Shown here: piece after piece, positions 50,001 through 62,000 of the stretch | Layout of the letters: each line of letters opens with the position of its first letter | Numbering within the stretch: position 1 is the stretch's first letter | Source: Icerya purchasi | Lineage: Eukaryota; Arthropoda; Insecta; Hemiptera; Monophlebidae | Assembly (NCBI GenBank): GCA_039619475.1 | Contig: CM077115.1 | Location: forward strand, 416,152,557 to 416,216,556 | Direction: 5' to 3' | DNA length: 64,000 nt | Program-made: the position numbers and the translations under genes | Notes under the pieces: generated by a model | Database searches by the model: none | Told to the model about the DNA's origin: nothing | The model's input: the letters and a program-made list of their open reading frames with translations, nothing else

Positions 50001-53000
50001 AGTTGGATTTAAATGTTTTGAGAAAATGTGATATGATTTAAAAATTCTTCGTTCTTTTATCTTTTAACGCGCGAATAACAATATTTAGCGATTACTGTTC
50101 ATAGTATGTGAAGCAATTTCGAATGTCGATGGAGCCGATTAATTTGCTTGCGCCTACCTGTTACATATGGTGAATTAAATTGAATTAGATTGTTGTACAA
50201 TAAAAGGACCAACAATCATTTTTAAGGCTACTCGATTAATATTTATTCGAACATTGGTAGAATCCCTGCAAATGCAAAATTAAAGTTTATCCGCGTATTA
50301 AGTTGCGATTTAATGAAGGTTTTCTGAATTTTAGCGCTTTTATAGACCCCCTCCCCCCGGGGGGGGATGAACGTGTACTACATTTTAGAAAATTGAAAAA
50401 GTAGAAAATGCATCGCACTTATCAGTTCTGAATCAAATATTATAATGGAACCCTGTATAAGTGCTGATACTCTTTTGTGTTTGGAAAAGGGGAGAAGTTA
50501 TTCTGATGTCTCTTTTTCTCATTGTTCCGCTGAGTAGTTTATGAATTTGAAATTATGCGAAAACTCAGGAAGCGCATTTTCTTTTGTTCATTTATTATTA
50601 TCTCATTCGAGTAATATTCGTGTTCACTCTAAGAGCTCACTAATTATACGATTTATCCTTTTATAAAAAGAATAATATTTTGTCGAATTATTATGTAAAT
50701 CGTTAAAATTATCTAGCAGACTATATGAAAAACTTTACTCGCGATTTTAATCGGAACAGACGCAGTTTTAGCTTTGCGTAAGAAAACTATATTAAGCCGT
50801 CAATAAAAATATGTGCTATTGAAGTGTACTTTGAATGATCGATAATAACACAGATATGAGAAACTGAGCTATACTTAGACTAGATTAACTTTTAGTAAAA
50901 ACACGTAGATCGCATTAAGCTCAATTTAATAATTCTTTTTTTAAATCTTCAACACTGTTCGATTATTTATTCTCGCCTAGTTTGTTTTTCTATTTCAAAC
51001 ACGCAGTTCAATAAATTGCAACTAAAAAAATCGACAAGAATTTGAATGTAAATTCTTATACTAGGAGAATTTTTTGCAGAGATTTGCCATTATTTAAATT
51101 ATATATTTTCTCCTGAAAAGTTCTGTTGTAAAAGTTTATGAGAATTATAACTAATGTGTCAGCACTTCTAGTGGTCAACTATCGTTTTTGCCACGTGCTA
51201 GACAAAAACGTCGCAGACTTAGCGTAATTTGTTAAATTGTTTGAATTTGTGAATGTGAACAGTGTTTTGTGTAAGTTTCTTAACCGGTTGTTGGCGTTTC
51301 CATACAATTTTCTGACTACATTATATTCCAAGTTTTTTTGTTTTTATTAATTTTTCTCTTATTTTCACTCAATAATGACCAAGCTAAAAAAGATTGCATC
51401 TATTTTTCACACGGAAAAACGATAGGTTAAGTATTAAATTTGAAAATTATTATTCAGCGCTTTTTTTGTTTATTTTTCGGTAAAAACTACGTTGCACGAT
51501 TTTTTTCGATTGTTAGTGATACTCTCTATTATTCATCGTCAGGACAAAAAACCTCTTCCATCGTTAATTGATGTAGTAAGCAGCAATCGCGATGGAGCTG
51601 CTGACTGGTTATAGCTGTTCTGTGTTTAACATGACCAATTTTCAATTTGAAACAATTTTTAAATCTCAGCTTTCGTCCTGGGGGGTGGGATTTTTACATC
51701 ATTCGATTTCAATCGTTTATTAAACACACTGATCCTACTACGACTGTTATTTTCATTTTATGTTTCATTCATTCTATGTTACGCTTGGCGTAGATTTTTT
51801 CGACCGAAAAAAATTGTAATACGATTTTTTCAGTTATTGTCTCTCTCTTCCTTAAGTGATAAGCTCGATTTCAACCATTCTCGTGCATCTTCTTATCGTA
51901 ATGCACCGACTATAAAACTTTTTTGTATTATGCGTATTTTTCATTTTGCAAAAAATAGCAAATTTCAAGCACATGCAAACAACAACCCTCTTCTATACGA
52001 TTTCATCGATGGACAAAGGCGCTTGTGACATATGATCGAGGAAATTTTGTATTTTTTACGTTAATGATCATTACGTGATTTTCGGTTTTTTACAGGCAAG
52101 TCGTTATGGTCTATGCTAGACACTCCGCCGGTATCGATAAATTACAATCAACTTGAAGAATTGTTCTGTCAGCAACAGAAAGCGAAATTAACGGACAAAC
52201 TTTCATCTGCAACCGGTTCAACGAAAATCCAACAAGTAAATTTACTGGACAGCCGACGTAGTTTAGCTATTAATATTTTCTTAAAACAATTCAAAGAAGG
52301 ACCGACGGAAATTTTCAATGCCATTATCAATAGCAACGATTTGGATTCGGAACGACTACGCGGACTGAAGAAAATTTTACCGGATACAAGCGAAGTACGT
52401 TATTGATTTTTTCAATTTTTCTCAGAAATTCTATAATTTTATACGGATTGTTTTTTATCTTTAAAGTACCAATCTCCTCTTATTAAAAAGATATGGTTGA
52501 TAATTATCAAATAAATTCTCGCGTCCCTACCAACTTGTAAATCTAAACATTTCCACTGTTTCGAGACAGAGTGATGTAGTACACTGGCAATAACATTCTA
52601 GTTTTAGAATTCAAATTCCTATTTCGAAATGTCTTATTCGATATTTTCATAGTAACTAGTATTTACGCGATTATTATACAGTAATTCGGTGCTATATCTA
52701 TGTTATAATTTCCCGCAGTTTCTCAACGGTAAATCTGTATCTTTGCTGAAATATCTCCTTATTAGAGAGTCAGTTGCGAAAGGTTAGAGGTTCCATTGCT
52801 TTTATCACTGAAGTTGACAGGCCGTTGGGGATTGTGAAGTTTTAAGTTTTTCATATGGTGTACTAAGTCAAATTATCTATTTTTTACTCTTCTTTCATCA
52901 TTGCTTCTTCATCGTAATATATGCTTATTTTATAAACTACCCGTATGTACCTACCGACTGCATCTTCGAGCTTTAAATGTAAATGATTTTTATTTCTTTT

Positions 53001-56000
53001 TGCGTCTTAATCGTAAAATTTGTGTAAAGATTCTTTCTCCGTCTAAGAAACGTGCCTATCGCGGTCCATTAAAAATCGATCGGCTTTTCTGTGACTTATG
53101 TCAGTCGCGATCTAACGGAAGCCGACAGTTAATTTTTTACATCGGTTGCGAATTGATCACACGGTATCTCCTACAATTAACGTATTTGAGAGTCACGTAG
53201 CTGTTTTGTTCTGGTTCTTTTGCTCTCTTCATCCAGTATTTTATTAAAATTAATTTATTAGCTGCGAAGTTATCGACGTCGCGATTTAATAAAATTCGTT
53301 ATGAAACTAATAAAGAATTTGTCCTTTTTTACTTGTGCCAAAAAATTAATAAAATACCATCTACAATTTATATATTTTACCGTAGTAAATTTAAATTTTT
53401 ACATTTATGTTTATATTCACCGTGGTAATTATTTACTTTTTTTTATTTTATTTTATCGAATATATTTTACTTCTCTATTTTTCCCATTTCACTGATGAAA
53501 ACGTCCATAAGTAGGGGTTGAAATATACCGCGAACAGCTTATAAATTATGCACTAGGAATCAGTCTACCTGCTGGTGAAAACCGGAACGAAACCGGTTTT
53601 TCGGCAGTTACTAAGTTTAGTCCACATTAATGGGCAGACCGAGTCAGACACACATTTTTCAACTTGCATTTATATTAAATAGACATAGATAGATAGATAA
53701 ATAGGTGCAAATATAAAAATAATATACAACTTTGATTAAAACATGATTTGGTGCTCCAGTGTGTACTCTAGTGCTGAGGGTTTTATAAATTAAATAACTG
53801 AAATTTACTGTAATTATAATGGCAACAAATCGATTTACTAAGCAATATGTAAAAAATTTTAGCAGGCTAAAGAATTTCTTTTCACGGCTTTTTCTTTATG
53901 CTTTGTCGACGCTTTATGCAAAACGGCTCTGTGTAAAATGCTGAACTTATGTTTTTCAATGGTTATTCCGTTTTCCTTTCGTTTTGCTGTTCGCATTTTA
54001 AAGTGAAAAGATCAATGTCTTTCGATGAATTTTTTTCGGTTACAAACTTACGAAATTTAATTCGATACGTGACTCTAAGTTGTTTCTTCCAATTTCAGAT
54101 CAAGCAATTAAAGAATTATACGGGCGACAAAGAACATTTAGGAACTGCAGAAAAATTTTATTTGCAGTTGATAGAAATTCCCAATTACGATATAATTATC
54201 GACATTCTGTTACAAGTACGTATTTTAATTTTTAATTTTATTTAATTGGGAAATTTTTGTTTTTTTCTCCTACTTCTAACAAAATACATCTCTGTATTTT
54301 TAATATAAACTCGATCAGTATATATAACCCTACTTTAATTTCTTTATCAATTTCCCCTATTTTTTCGTTTAACGCATTAGAGAAATTGCGATGTACGAAA
54401 AAATGTTGTTAATTTTTTTTTAGCAATATTCTTTTATCATAATTAGTGTATTATTTTTATTCACTCTGTAATTTTTGTTGTTAAATTTTCTTTTTTCTAT
54501 TTACGAAATAGCTTTGAAAATATTTAAATCCTTTTGCCACTTTCAATCTAATTATTATTATTATATTACAAAAAATGTAATTTCTAAAATTTTCTTTTTT
54601 TCCCCTCCTAGCATACAGAAATTGCTCGTTTTATTATATTTAAACTTTAAAATAACACTATAGATCGAAAACGTTTCGAAAACCCCATTTTAATTTATAA
54701 TTTATTTTTAAAAATAGTTTATAATTAACGAAAGTTATTTTTGGATTTTTTTACTGTAGATGTATTTTATTGTTTTTTTTTATTTTTTTTTATTTTTGGT
54801 ATACATGAAATATATAGGTTACTAGCTTAGATAGGGAATATTTTAGTCTGATTCACATAGAAGTGTAATAATAATTTCGAGATTTATATTTCAACCATCT
54901 CGCAGGTTATTAATGTATTAATTTATTGACTGCCGATAGTAACGAATATAAAAACCAAAAAATATTTTAAATTGGAAAAAGTTTTAATATATTAATTTAA
55001 TCGATTATTATTGTTTTCATTAATTTGCAGAAAGTAGAATACCCGGTATCTTTAAACGAACTAAAAACGAAGTTAGAATTATTATGCGATACTTGTTATC
55101 ACATTATCGACAATCAAAATTTCAAACAGTTTTTGGCGGTTGTTTTAGAATTGGGAAATTTTCTAAATGTGGTAAGTAAACATATCGCCCCGTGGATTTA
55201 TTTGATTATTTGTGATTTTATTAATTGGAAATTAATAACTAATTTTTGATTATTTAATAGAGAAGCCTTTTTTTAAATTAGTAACGTAATGTTCTAGATT
55301 CGACGTATTTTTTTTCTCTTGCCTCTCGATTTAAGTTTATATCGTTTCAAAATCTGGTCCGCTGAATTATCTACGGCCCAAAATTACAGTTTAAATTTTA
55401 TAAATTCGTCACAACTTTTGTTTTTTTTCTTCAAATTCAAAATTGCTAACAAGCGTGTTTTCGTTTGTTAGCAATTTAAGATAATACGAGTATTATTTTA
55501 TTGCGTTTTCCTATTACCCTAAACATTAAATGTTTAAAATAAAATTTATTGCAGAAAAAAAAAAAAAGAAAAAAGAAAGTCATAAATAATAATTCTATAT
55601 TTAGTATTTTTCGCAGCTCTCGCAGTGTTGTTACTGGTGATACTTTTATTTCGAGTTTATCGATACTTCCTAAAGTACTAAAAATAATGAGCGTTTTTTA
55701 TTACCAAATAAAAATATGTTAGTTTTAAATTCATCGGTTTACGTTACATAACTTCCATATTTTTAGTCACCTCTCTATACACCTATGAGACCATTAGGAA
55801 AAATATGGAAATTTCTCGAGCCTTCGGTAAAAAAGCGGCTTGTACAAACTCGAGTAAAAGTAAATGTAAAAAATCAAAACAAATGACTATTTTGAAATAT
55901 TCTTATAGTTAATTAAAGGGTACGTGTGATAATAAAAACAGAAAGCGGCAATAAATAAATTTAAACTTTTTTCTCTTATATAAATTTTTGAAACTTTTTG

Positions 56001-59000
56001 TAAAAAACATCAAATTTTATATCGCTTTTCTTAATAATAAAATTTAGTATTTAAAATAATATTAAATAATATAATAAATAAGGATGTATAAAAAAATTGT
56101 AAAAAGAAACAAAAAAAAGAAAAAAGTCGACGAAGCGGGAATTCGAACGTTTAAACTCAAGAATAATATGCTAGTCGCTAATTTTGGATGGGCTTTTCTC
56201 GAGCTTCGCAGACTTATGCAAAAGTGCGGTGAAATTAGTTTCCGTTTTTACTGAATATTACCATTATTTCGAAAAAGTTGGGAACTAAATCCTGCACTTA
56301 TTAATAACGGGTTTTTTCGTTATGTACTACAAAAACTGTTAAAAATTCAAATAACAATTCTTGAAAATGAATTTAAAACTAATTTTTTCAGTATTTTCAT
56401 AACATCGGTTAGATTTTTTTTTTTTTTTTTTTTTTTTTGGCCCGAACAGAACAATTTATTTGGCCAGCAAACTACGACACGACTAGATATTAAAAAATAC
56501 TAGTAATAGAAAATTCGGGAAGAGAAATTTCATTCTACATTATGGCCGCAACTGCTGGCAGTGCTCACAATGCTCAATGAAACAAAACAAACACAAACAA
56601 GATTTTTTCATTCTGGAAGAAGAAGCAAAAGAAAAAATAAATAAATAGATAAATATTTCTATCTCACATAGTTGTCTGGCAATGCTCACAATGCATTATG
56701 AGAAAAATGACTTAGTCACAGCCACACTGGACAAAGACTACAATGTAAGAAAAAAATAAGTAAAATAATGGAGGAAAAAAAAAAAAAATCAAACAACAAT
56801 CCTGTTTCTTTCAATAAACCTAAAAAGAACAAATAAAATTTTATCACTGGAACAGAGAAGATGAAAAATACACAATGGAGGATAAACACCGCAGGACATG
56901 AGGTCTTTAGAAAACGCAAGTCTCGTGTTATCGAACTGGGCGCAATTAAAAGAATTAATCCTATATAACTCTTGTAACAGCTTCCACGTATTTTAATTCA
57001 TTTATTTGTTATCTACTTAAATGATGAAATTTGAAGAAAAAATTTTCAAGTTCCACGACATTAATCACTAATATATTACAATTTCACCTGATACCACAGA
57101 CCCCTTACATCATATGGGAAATGTAAAAAACGAATTTAACAATACTTTTTATTATCTAAATTGATTTATTTGCTCTCTGATTCTGTAGCATACGTGGGCT
57201 TCGCCAGCGGGGGGCGTTGGGGGGAGCTGCCCCCCTAGAGACTTGAAACTTTTTAATCAACTGGCCATGATGAGCATTCATAGGCGCGTAATCATGGACA
57301 ATTTCACAAAAATTATGTTTTAATTAAGATTTTATTCTTGTTTAATAAAATATTAAGACTTTACAACTTATAAATTTTATTTTTCCTATAACTCATATCC
57401 TCTTTCTATCATCTTGCCCCCCCCCCAGCTTATCGGCTGGTGACACCCTTGGTAGCATATATATATATATATATATACACGAGTATATATGCTATCTGCT
57501 AGAAGTAGTATCGTTATTGAAGTTGTTGAACAATTATATAATATCATCTCCTTTAATCGGTAGGTATTGTATTCGAAGCTTTGAAATTATCTGCTTAGCA
57601 TAAGCTTAAAACTGCAGCTATTAGCGCTTATATGCCGCGAGAAATAATATTTTATTTTACATTTCATATCTTTCCAAATAGATCAATTCCTGTTTCTGCG
57701 ATATTAATTGTCAATAATTATTTTCCATCTTCTTTTTCCTCTTGTATTCATATTTTTACTGTTATTAATGAAATCGTTATTAAAATTGCGCTCCTAATCC
57801 TAAGAGAACTTAAGGTAGACAGGATTAGCTAAATTTCTAATTAACCTAAACGCTTCAATTAAGTGGGCTTAAAGTAAATAACATGTGTAGTAGAAGAAAA
57901 CCGTATTGACTTTTTCGTGCAGCGTACGTTAAATCTTTTTTACAACACTTCAAACATTATGGATTATTTGAAACCAACAACAAAAAATAAACTGTGAAAT
58001 ATTTTATTTAATAAGAAAAATCATGGTCATTTTAAAAATAAAAGTATTTCTAATGAAATAAATATTATAAAATGTTACTTAAAAAATTTTCCAAAAGTAT
58101 AAATTACAATTTTACATGAAAGCGAAAATAAAATAAATTACGATTAGCTTTTCTCTAAAATAAAATATGATTTTTACTCGATTTTTCATTATTAATATTT
58201 TGCCTTTAAATAATCAGGATAAACGAGTATATTAATTTTTAAATTAACTTTTTTATACATTTTACAGGGGAGTTACGCTGGAAATGCTCTCGGATTTAAA
58301 CTGAGTACTTTACCAAAATTACTGGATATTAGAGCGAATAAACCTCGAATGACATTTTTACATTTTGTGATTTTACTTATTCAGAATAATAATGGCGAAA
58401 TTCTATCATTCGCAGACAATGCTACACTACTGCATTCTCTATCAAAGTATGTTGATAGTTTTACATTTTTTTTAAAAGAAATTTACTCGTTACATCTGTG
58501 AACACACACACACGTATAGAAATATAAATAATTTTTTTAATGTTTTTTTTTTAGAACACCGTTCACATTATTGGAGGAAGAAGTTCGTAGTGTAGTAATA
58601 AAAGTGAAAAATTTGAATGTAAAGCTAACGAAGGATGAAAAATTATTAGAAACATATTCTGGTAAATGTTCAATAAGTATTCTTTTACTACTTACAAAAA
58701 CGTTAATATTTTATATCGCATAATTCCTGTAGCCTATTCATAGAAGGATTAGAACGGGTTCCTTCTCCCATGACGATTTTTAAAAAATATCCGTGGTATC
58801 ATTTAGAAAAGTATCAATAATAATTTTGATATTTTTTCTTTTATTATAGTTCAATGTAAAACATAATTTACTTAATTGTAGACGGTTAAAAATCATTTAT
58901 TGATCAATGTTCTTATAATTCGAAGCTGGGGGTTATATTTATTAATAAATATGCGCGATATTTACTGACTGATTTTTTCTTCGTCCGTTTTAATTTTTTA

Positions 59001-62000
59001 CCGATTCCATTTGGAAAAAAAAAAAAGATTGAACATAAGAGATAAACGAGATTTTTTAATTTAACATCAAAACATTTCAATTATTATTTTGGTACAGGAT
59101 TCAAAACTATTTTAATGATCAGAATATAATGATTAATAACAATTAGCTATTTAAATCATATTTGTAAAAAACAACAGTATTTACTGAAGCGACATCTTTA
59201 ATTAATTTATTTTTTTTGATATTTTATTTAGAGTGTTTAAATAAAATGGTTGAAAGTACAAAAGAATTAGAAAAATATTTGGAAGAGGCAAAATCTGCTC
59301 GCACCGAATTGGCTACGTATTTTGGTGAAGACGTTGCGACGTTCAGTTTGGAAGAATGTTTTTCACTTCTAGCGAATTTTTTCGATAAAGTTAAACAGGC
59401 GATGATGGTAAGTTTATACTATCGAATGCGATATCTAATCAAATAATATCTTCGTTTAAACTATATAAAAGAGAAAAAAAAAAAGCATTCATGCTATATG
59501 CAATATTTATGGGAATATTAAAACCGATTCTTGAAAAAGTTTTAACGTAGTTTAAAAAAGGAAGCAATGTTATTTTTAATATTTTTCAATTAAAATTTAA
59601 ATATAAAATCTAAATCGGGTAGTTACACACCTATCGCTGCGATAGCCTAGTTGATAGAATATTTCACTTCCATCACGGAGGTCCAGAGTTCCGATTAATA
59701 ATTAAATAAACGTTAATCGTCACGTAGACAACAATGACATACATGTACACTGTCGTATGTGCGCTAGCTGGTGTATTGTAGTAGGTAGACACACTTTTGT
59801 CTGCACCTTTTTGGTAACGATATAAATAATCGGTTGCGAGTGTGGTCTTCTGTGTTCACTATTAACGTTGCATATAACAGTTGCTATGTGCAAATTAAAA
59901 AGTGTACAAATAGAGGTGATTGCCTATGCTGAGAAACCGAGTATGTTGAGAAACCAGGTATATCACTACAAAGAGATCGTTATGCACATTAATTGATATC
60001 ATTTGTATACCGGTGTATTCTTATAATTTCATATAAACGGTTGTATATAAATATGCGACACGAGCATCTTCATACTTCATCATTTTAACTACCCTTCAGT
60101 TATTAATATCGATGATTGTATTTAATTTTGACTTAAAAGGCGGTGCAGCACATGGGCGTCGCCAGCGGGGGACAGGGGGCAGCTGTCCCTCATGAAGCCT
60201 TGAAACTTTTTAATCAACTGGCCATAATGAGTATTCATAGGCGCGTAATCATGGACAATTTGGAAGACTTTTATAATAAAGTAGCAGAACAATTTGCCAG
60301 AAACCCACGAAAATTATGTTTTAATTAAAATGTTATTCTTGTTTAATAAAATATTACCCCTTTGCAACTTATAAATTTTATTTTTCCTATAACTCATATC
60401 CTCTTTCTATCATCTTGTCCCCTCTCCCTGGCGGCTGGCAACTTATCTTGCGCCTCCACTCGGCTCATTGGCTGGCGACGCCCTTGGTGCAGCATGATGT
60501 ATACGTATATTTACTTTTATTTAACTGATGAAATTAATATAATGTATAAAAAAGAAAAGCAATAGTAAAGGTTTTTGTCTATTTCGCTTTAAAATATCAC
60601 AGTTAATCAGCTTTACTAAGTAAACATGATATTTTTAAGCGACTGTATTCTTTTTTACTTTTTAGCTACTCAGAAACACTAACCATATTGCATTTATTAA
60701 ATAATATTCATCACTCGTGTTCGTATTTTAACTTTAAAATTTATAATGTAATGCTTTCAATTAACTTGCCTAATTCAAGAAATATACCGACCTAGGTATA
60801 TGTTTTACATAAAGAGAAAAGTAAAGAATTTTCATTGTTTTTGAGAATCATCTAGTGAATTAATTTTCTTGTCTCCCTGTAACAATCGATATTACTACAA
60901 TTTTATCATGTAGCGGTGAATTTTCTCGAGGAAATAGTATTTTTGCTATCACATGCCTAGTGTATGTAAATAAGTATATACTATTACACTCGTCTCATAC
61001 CGCAGCATTTACCTTTGAAGCCTTGTTAATACCCACTTAAATTCTATTACCAGGTTTTAGTTTAGGTTAAATCATTATAATCATAGAGTTGCATGAATTC
61101 CGTAGGGTGTCGTGATCGCGGAAGGTTGCTTTTATTTTAATTATAGCGATATGCCAAAAATCTCTATCCCGTGTCTCCGGAACACATTAATAAAAATTTC
61201 ATCAACCAGTGAGGGTATTCGTCCAAAGAGTTTGTATACGTCCTGGCCTTTTAACTGCATTAATCTTTCCCTTTATAAGCAGTGCTTCTAAACCAATAGC
61301 GCGAATAACCGAAATTCCTTTAGTTTTAATTTCATTTAATGTGGAAATATTCGTAGGGTACAAATAATAAATTCCGCTAACACCAGATCTCTCTATGGAG
61401 TCGATATATTTCAGCTTCGTGAATAGTTCAAGATCGGAAACGCCCTTTTTTTAACTAATCTTCTTTTCACATTTTTACTAAACTTTCTTTAATCGCTTCA
61501 TAGTATTTTTTGTTATGCGCGTTTTACAGTGAATTTCTGCATTACTACCGCCGTTATTTTCGCATTGCGGGATCTTTATTCAATTTATTATCATCATTCT
61601 TATTAATTAATTGGACTGAAATCTTTTACTGGTTTGGTATGTATGCTATACCATTTATTCTTATCACAACTGGCATAGTGTCGTTCAAATATATATTCGG
61701 TCTGTCTCATTCATTTTTTCTTCTAATATACTCGCCGCACAAGTTGAAGATTAATGGAAACGCAACCTTGTCTTCTTATATCGTTGCTGGATTACATTTT
61801 TTGAAGTGCACAATTTTACTAACACGAACTTCATATAATTTCTTTATTAACGTGACCAAATGTCTGGGGCACTCACATTTCGTCAACAATCGATCGAAAC
61901 TTGGACCATTACACACAGTCGAACGCTTTTCGATAATCAATAGCATCGTTGGAATATTATACTTTTTAGATTTTTCTATGAATATTGCGATATTTAATAT

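Larger units (their letters stand above)
55172..58267 (+). other. form3 intron 9
   Basis: GT-AG, 3096 bp, splitting the FH2 core between Asn-Val and Gly-Ser. It contains a probable retroposed segment beginning with a long T-run (56411-56950) and hAT copy 2 (57193-57451). Confidence 0.85.

Noticed and set aside
53485..53510. CTGATGA-type hammerhead ribozyme core
   Set aside because: No matching GAAA core segment or flanking helices could be found.
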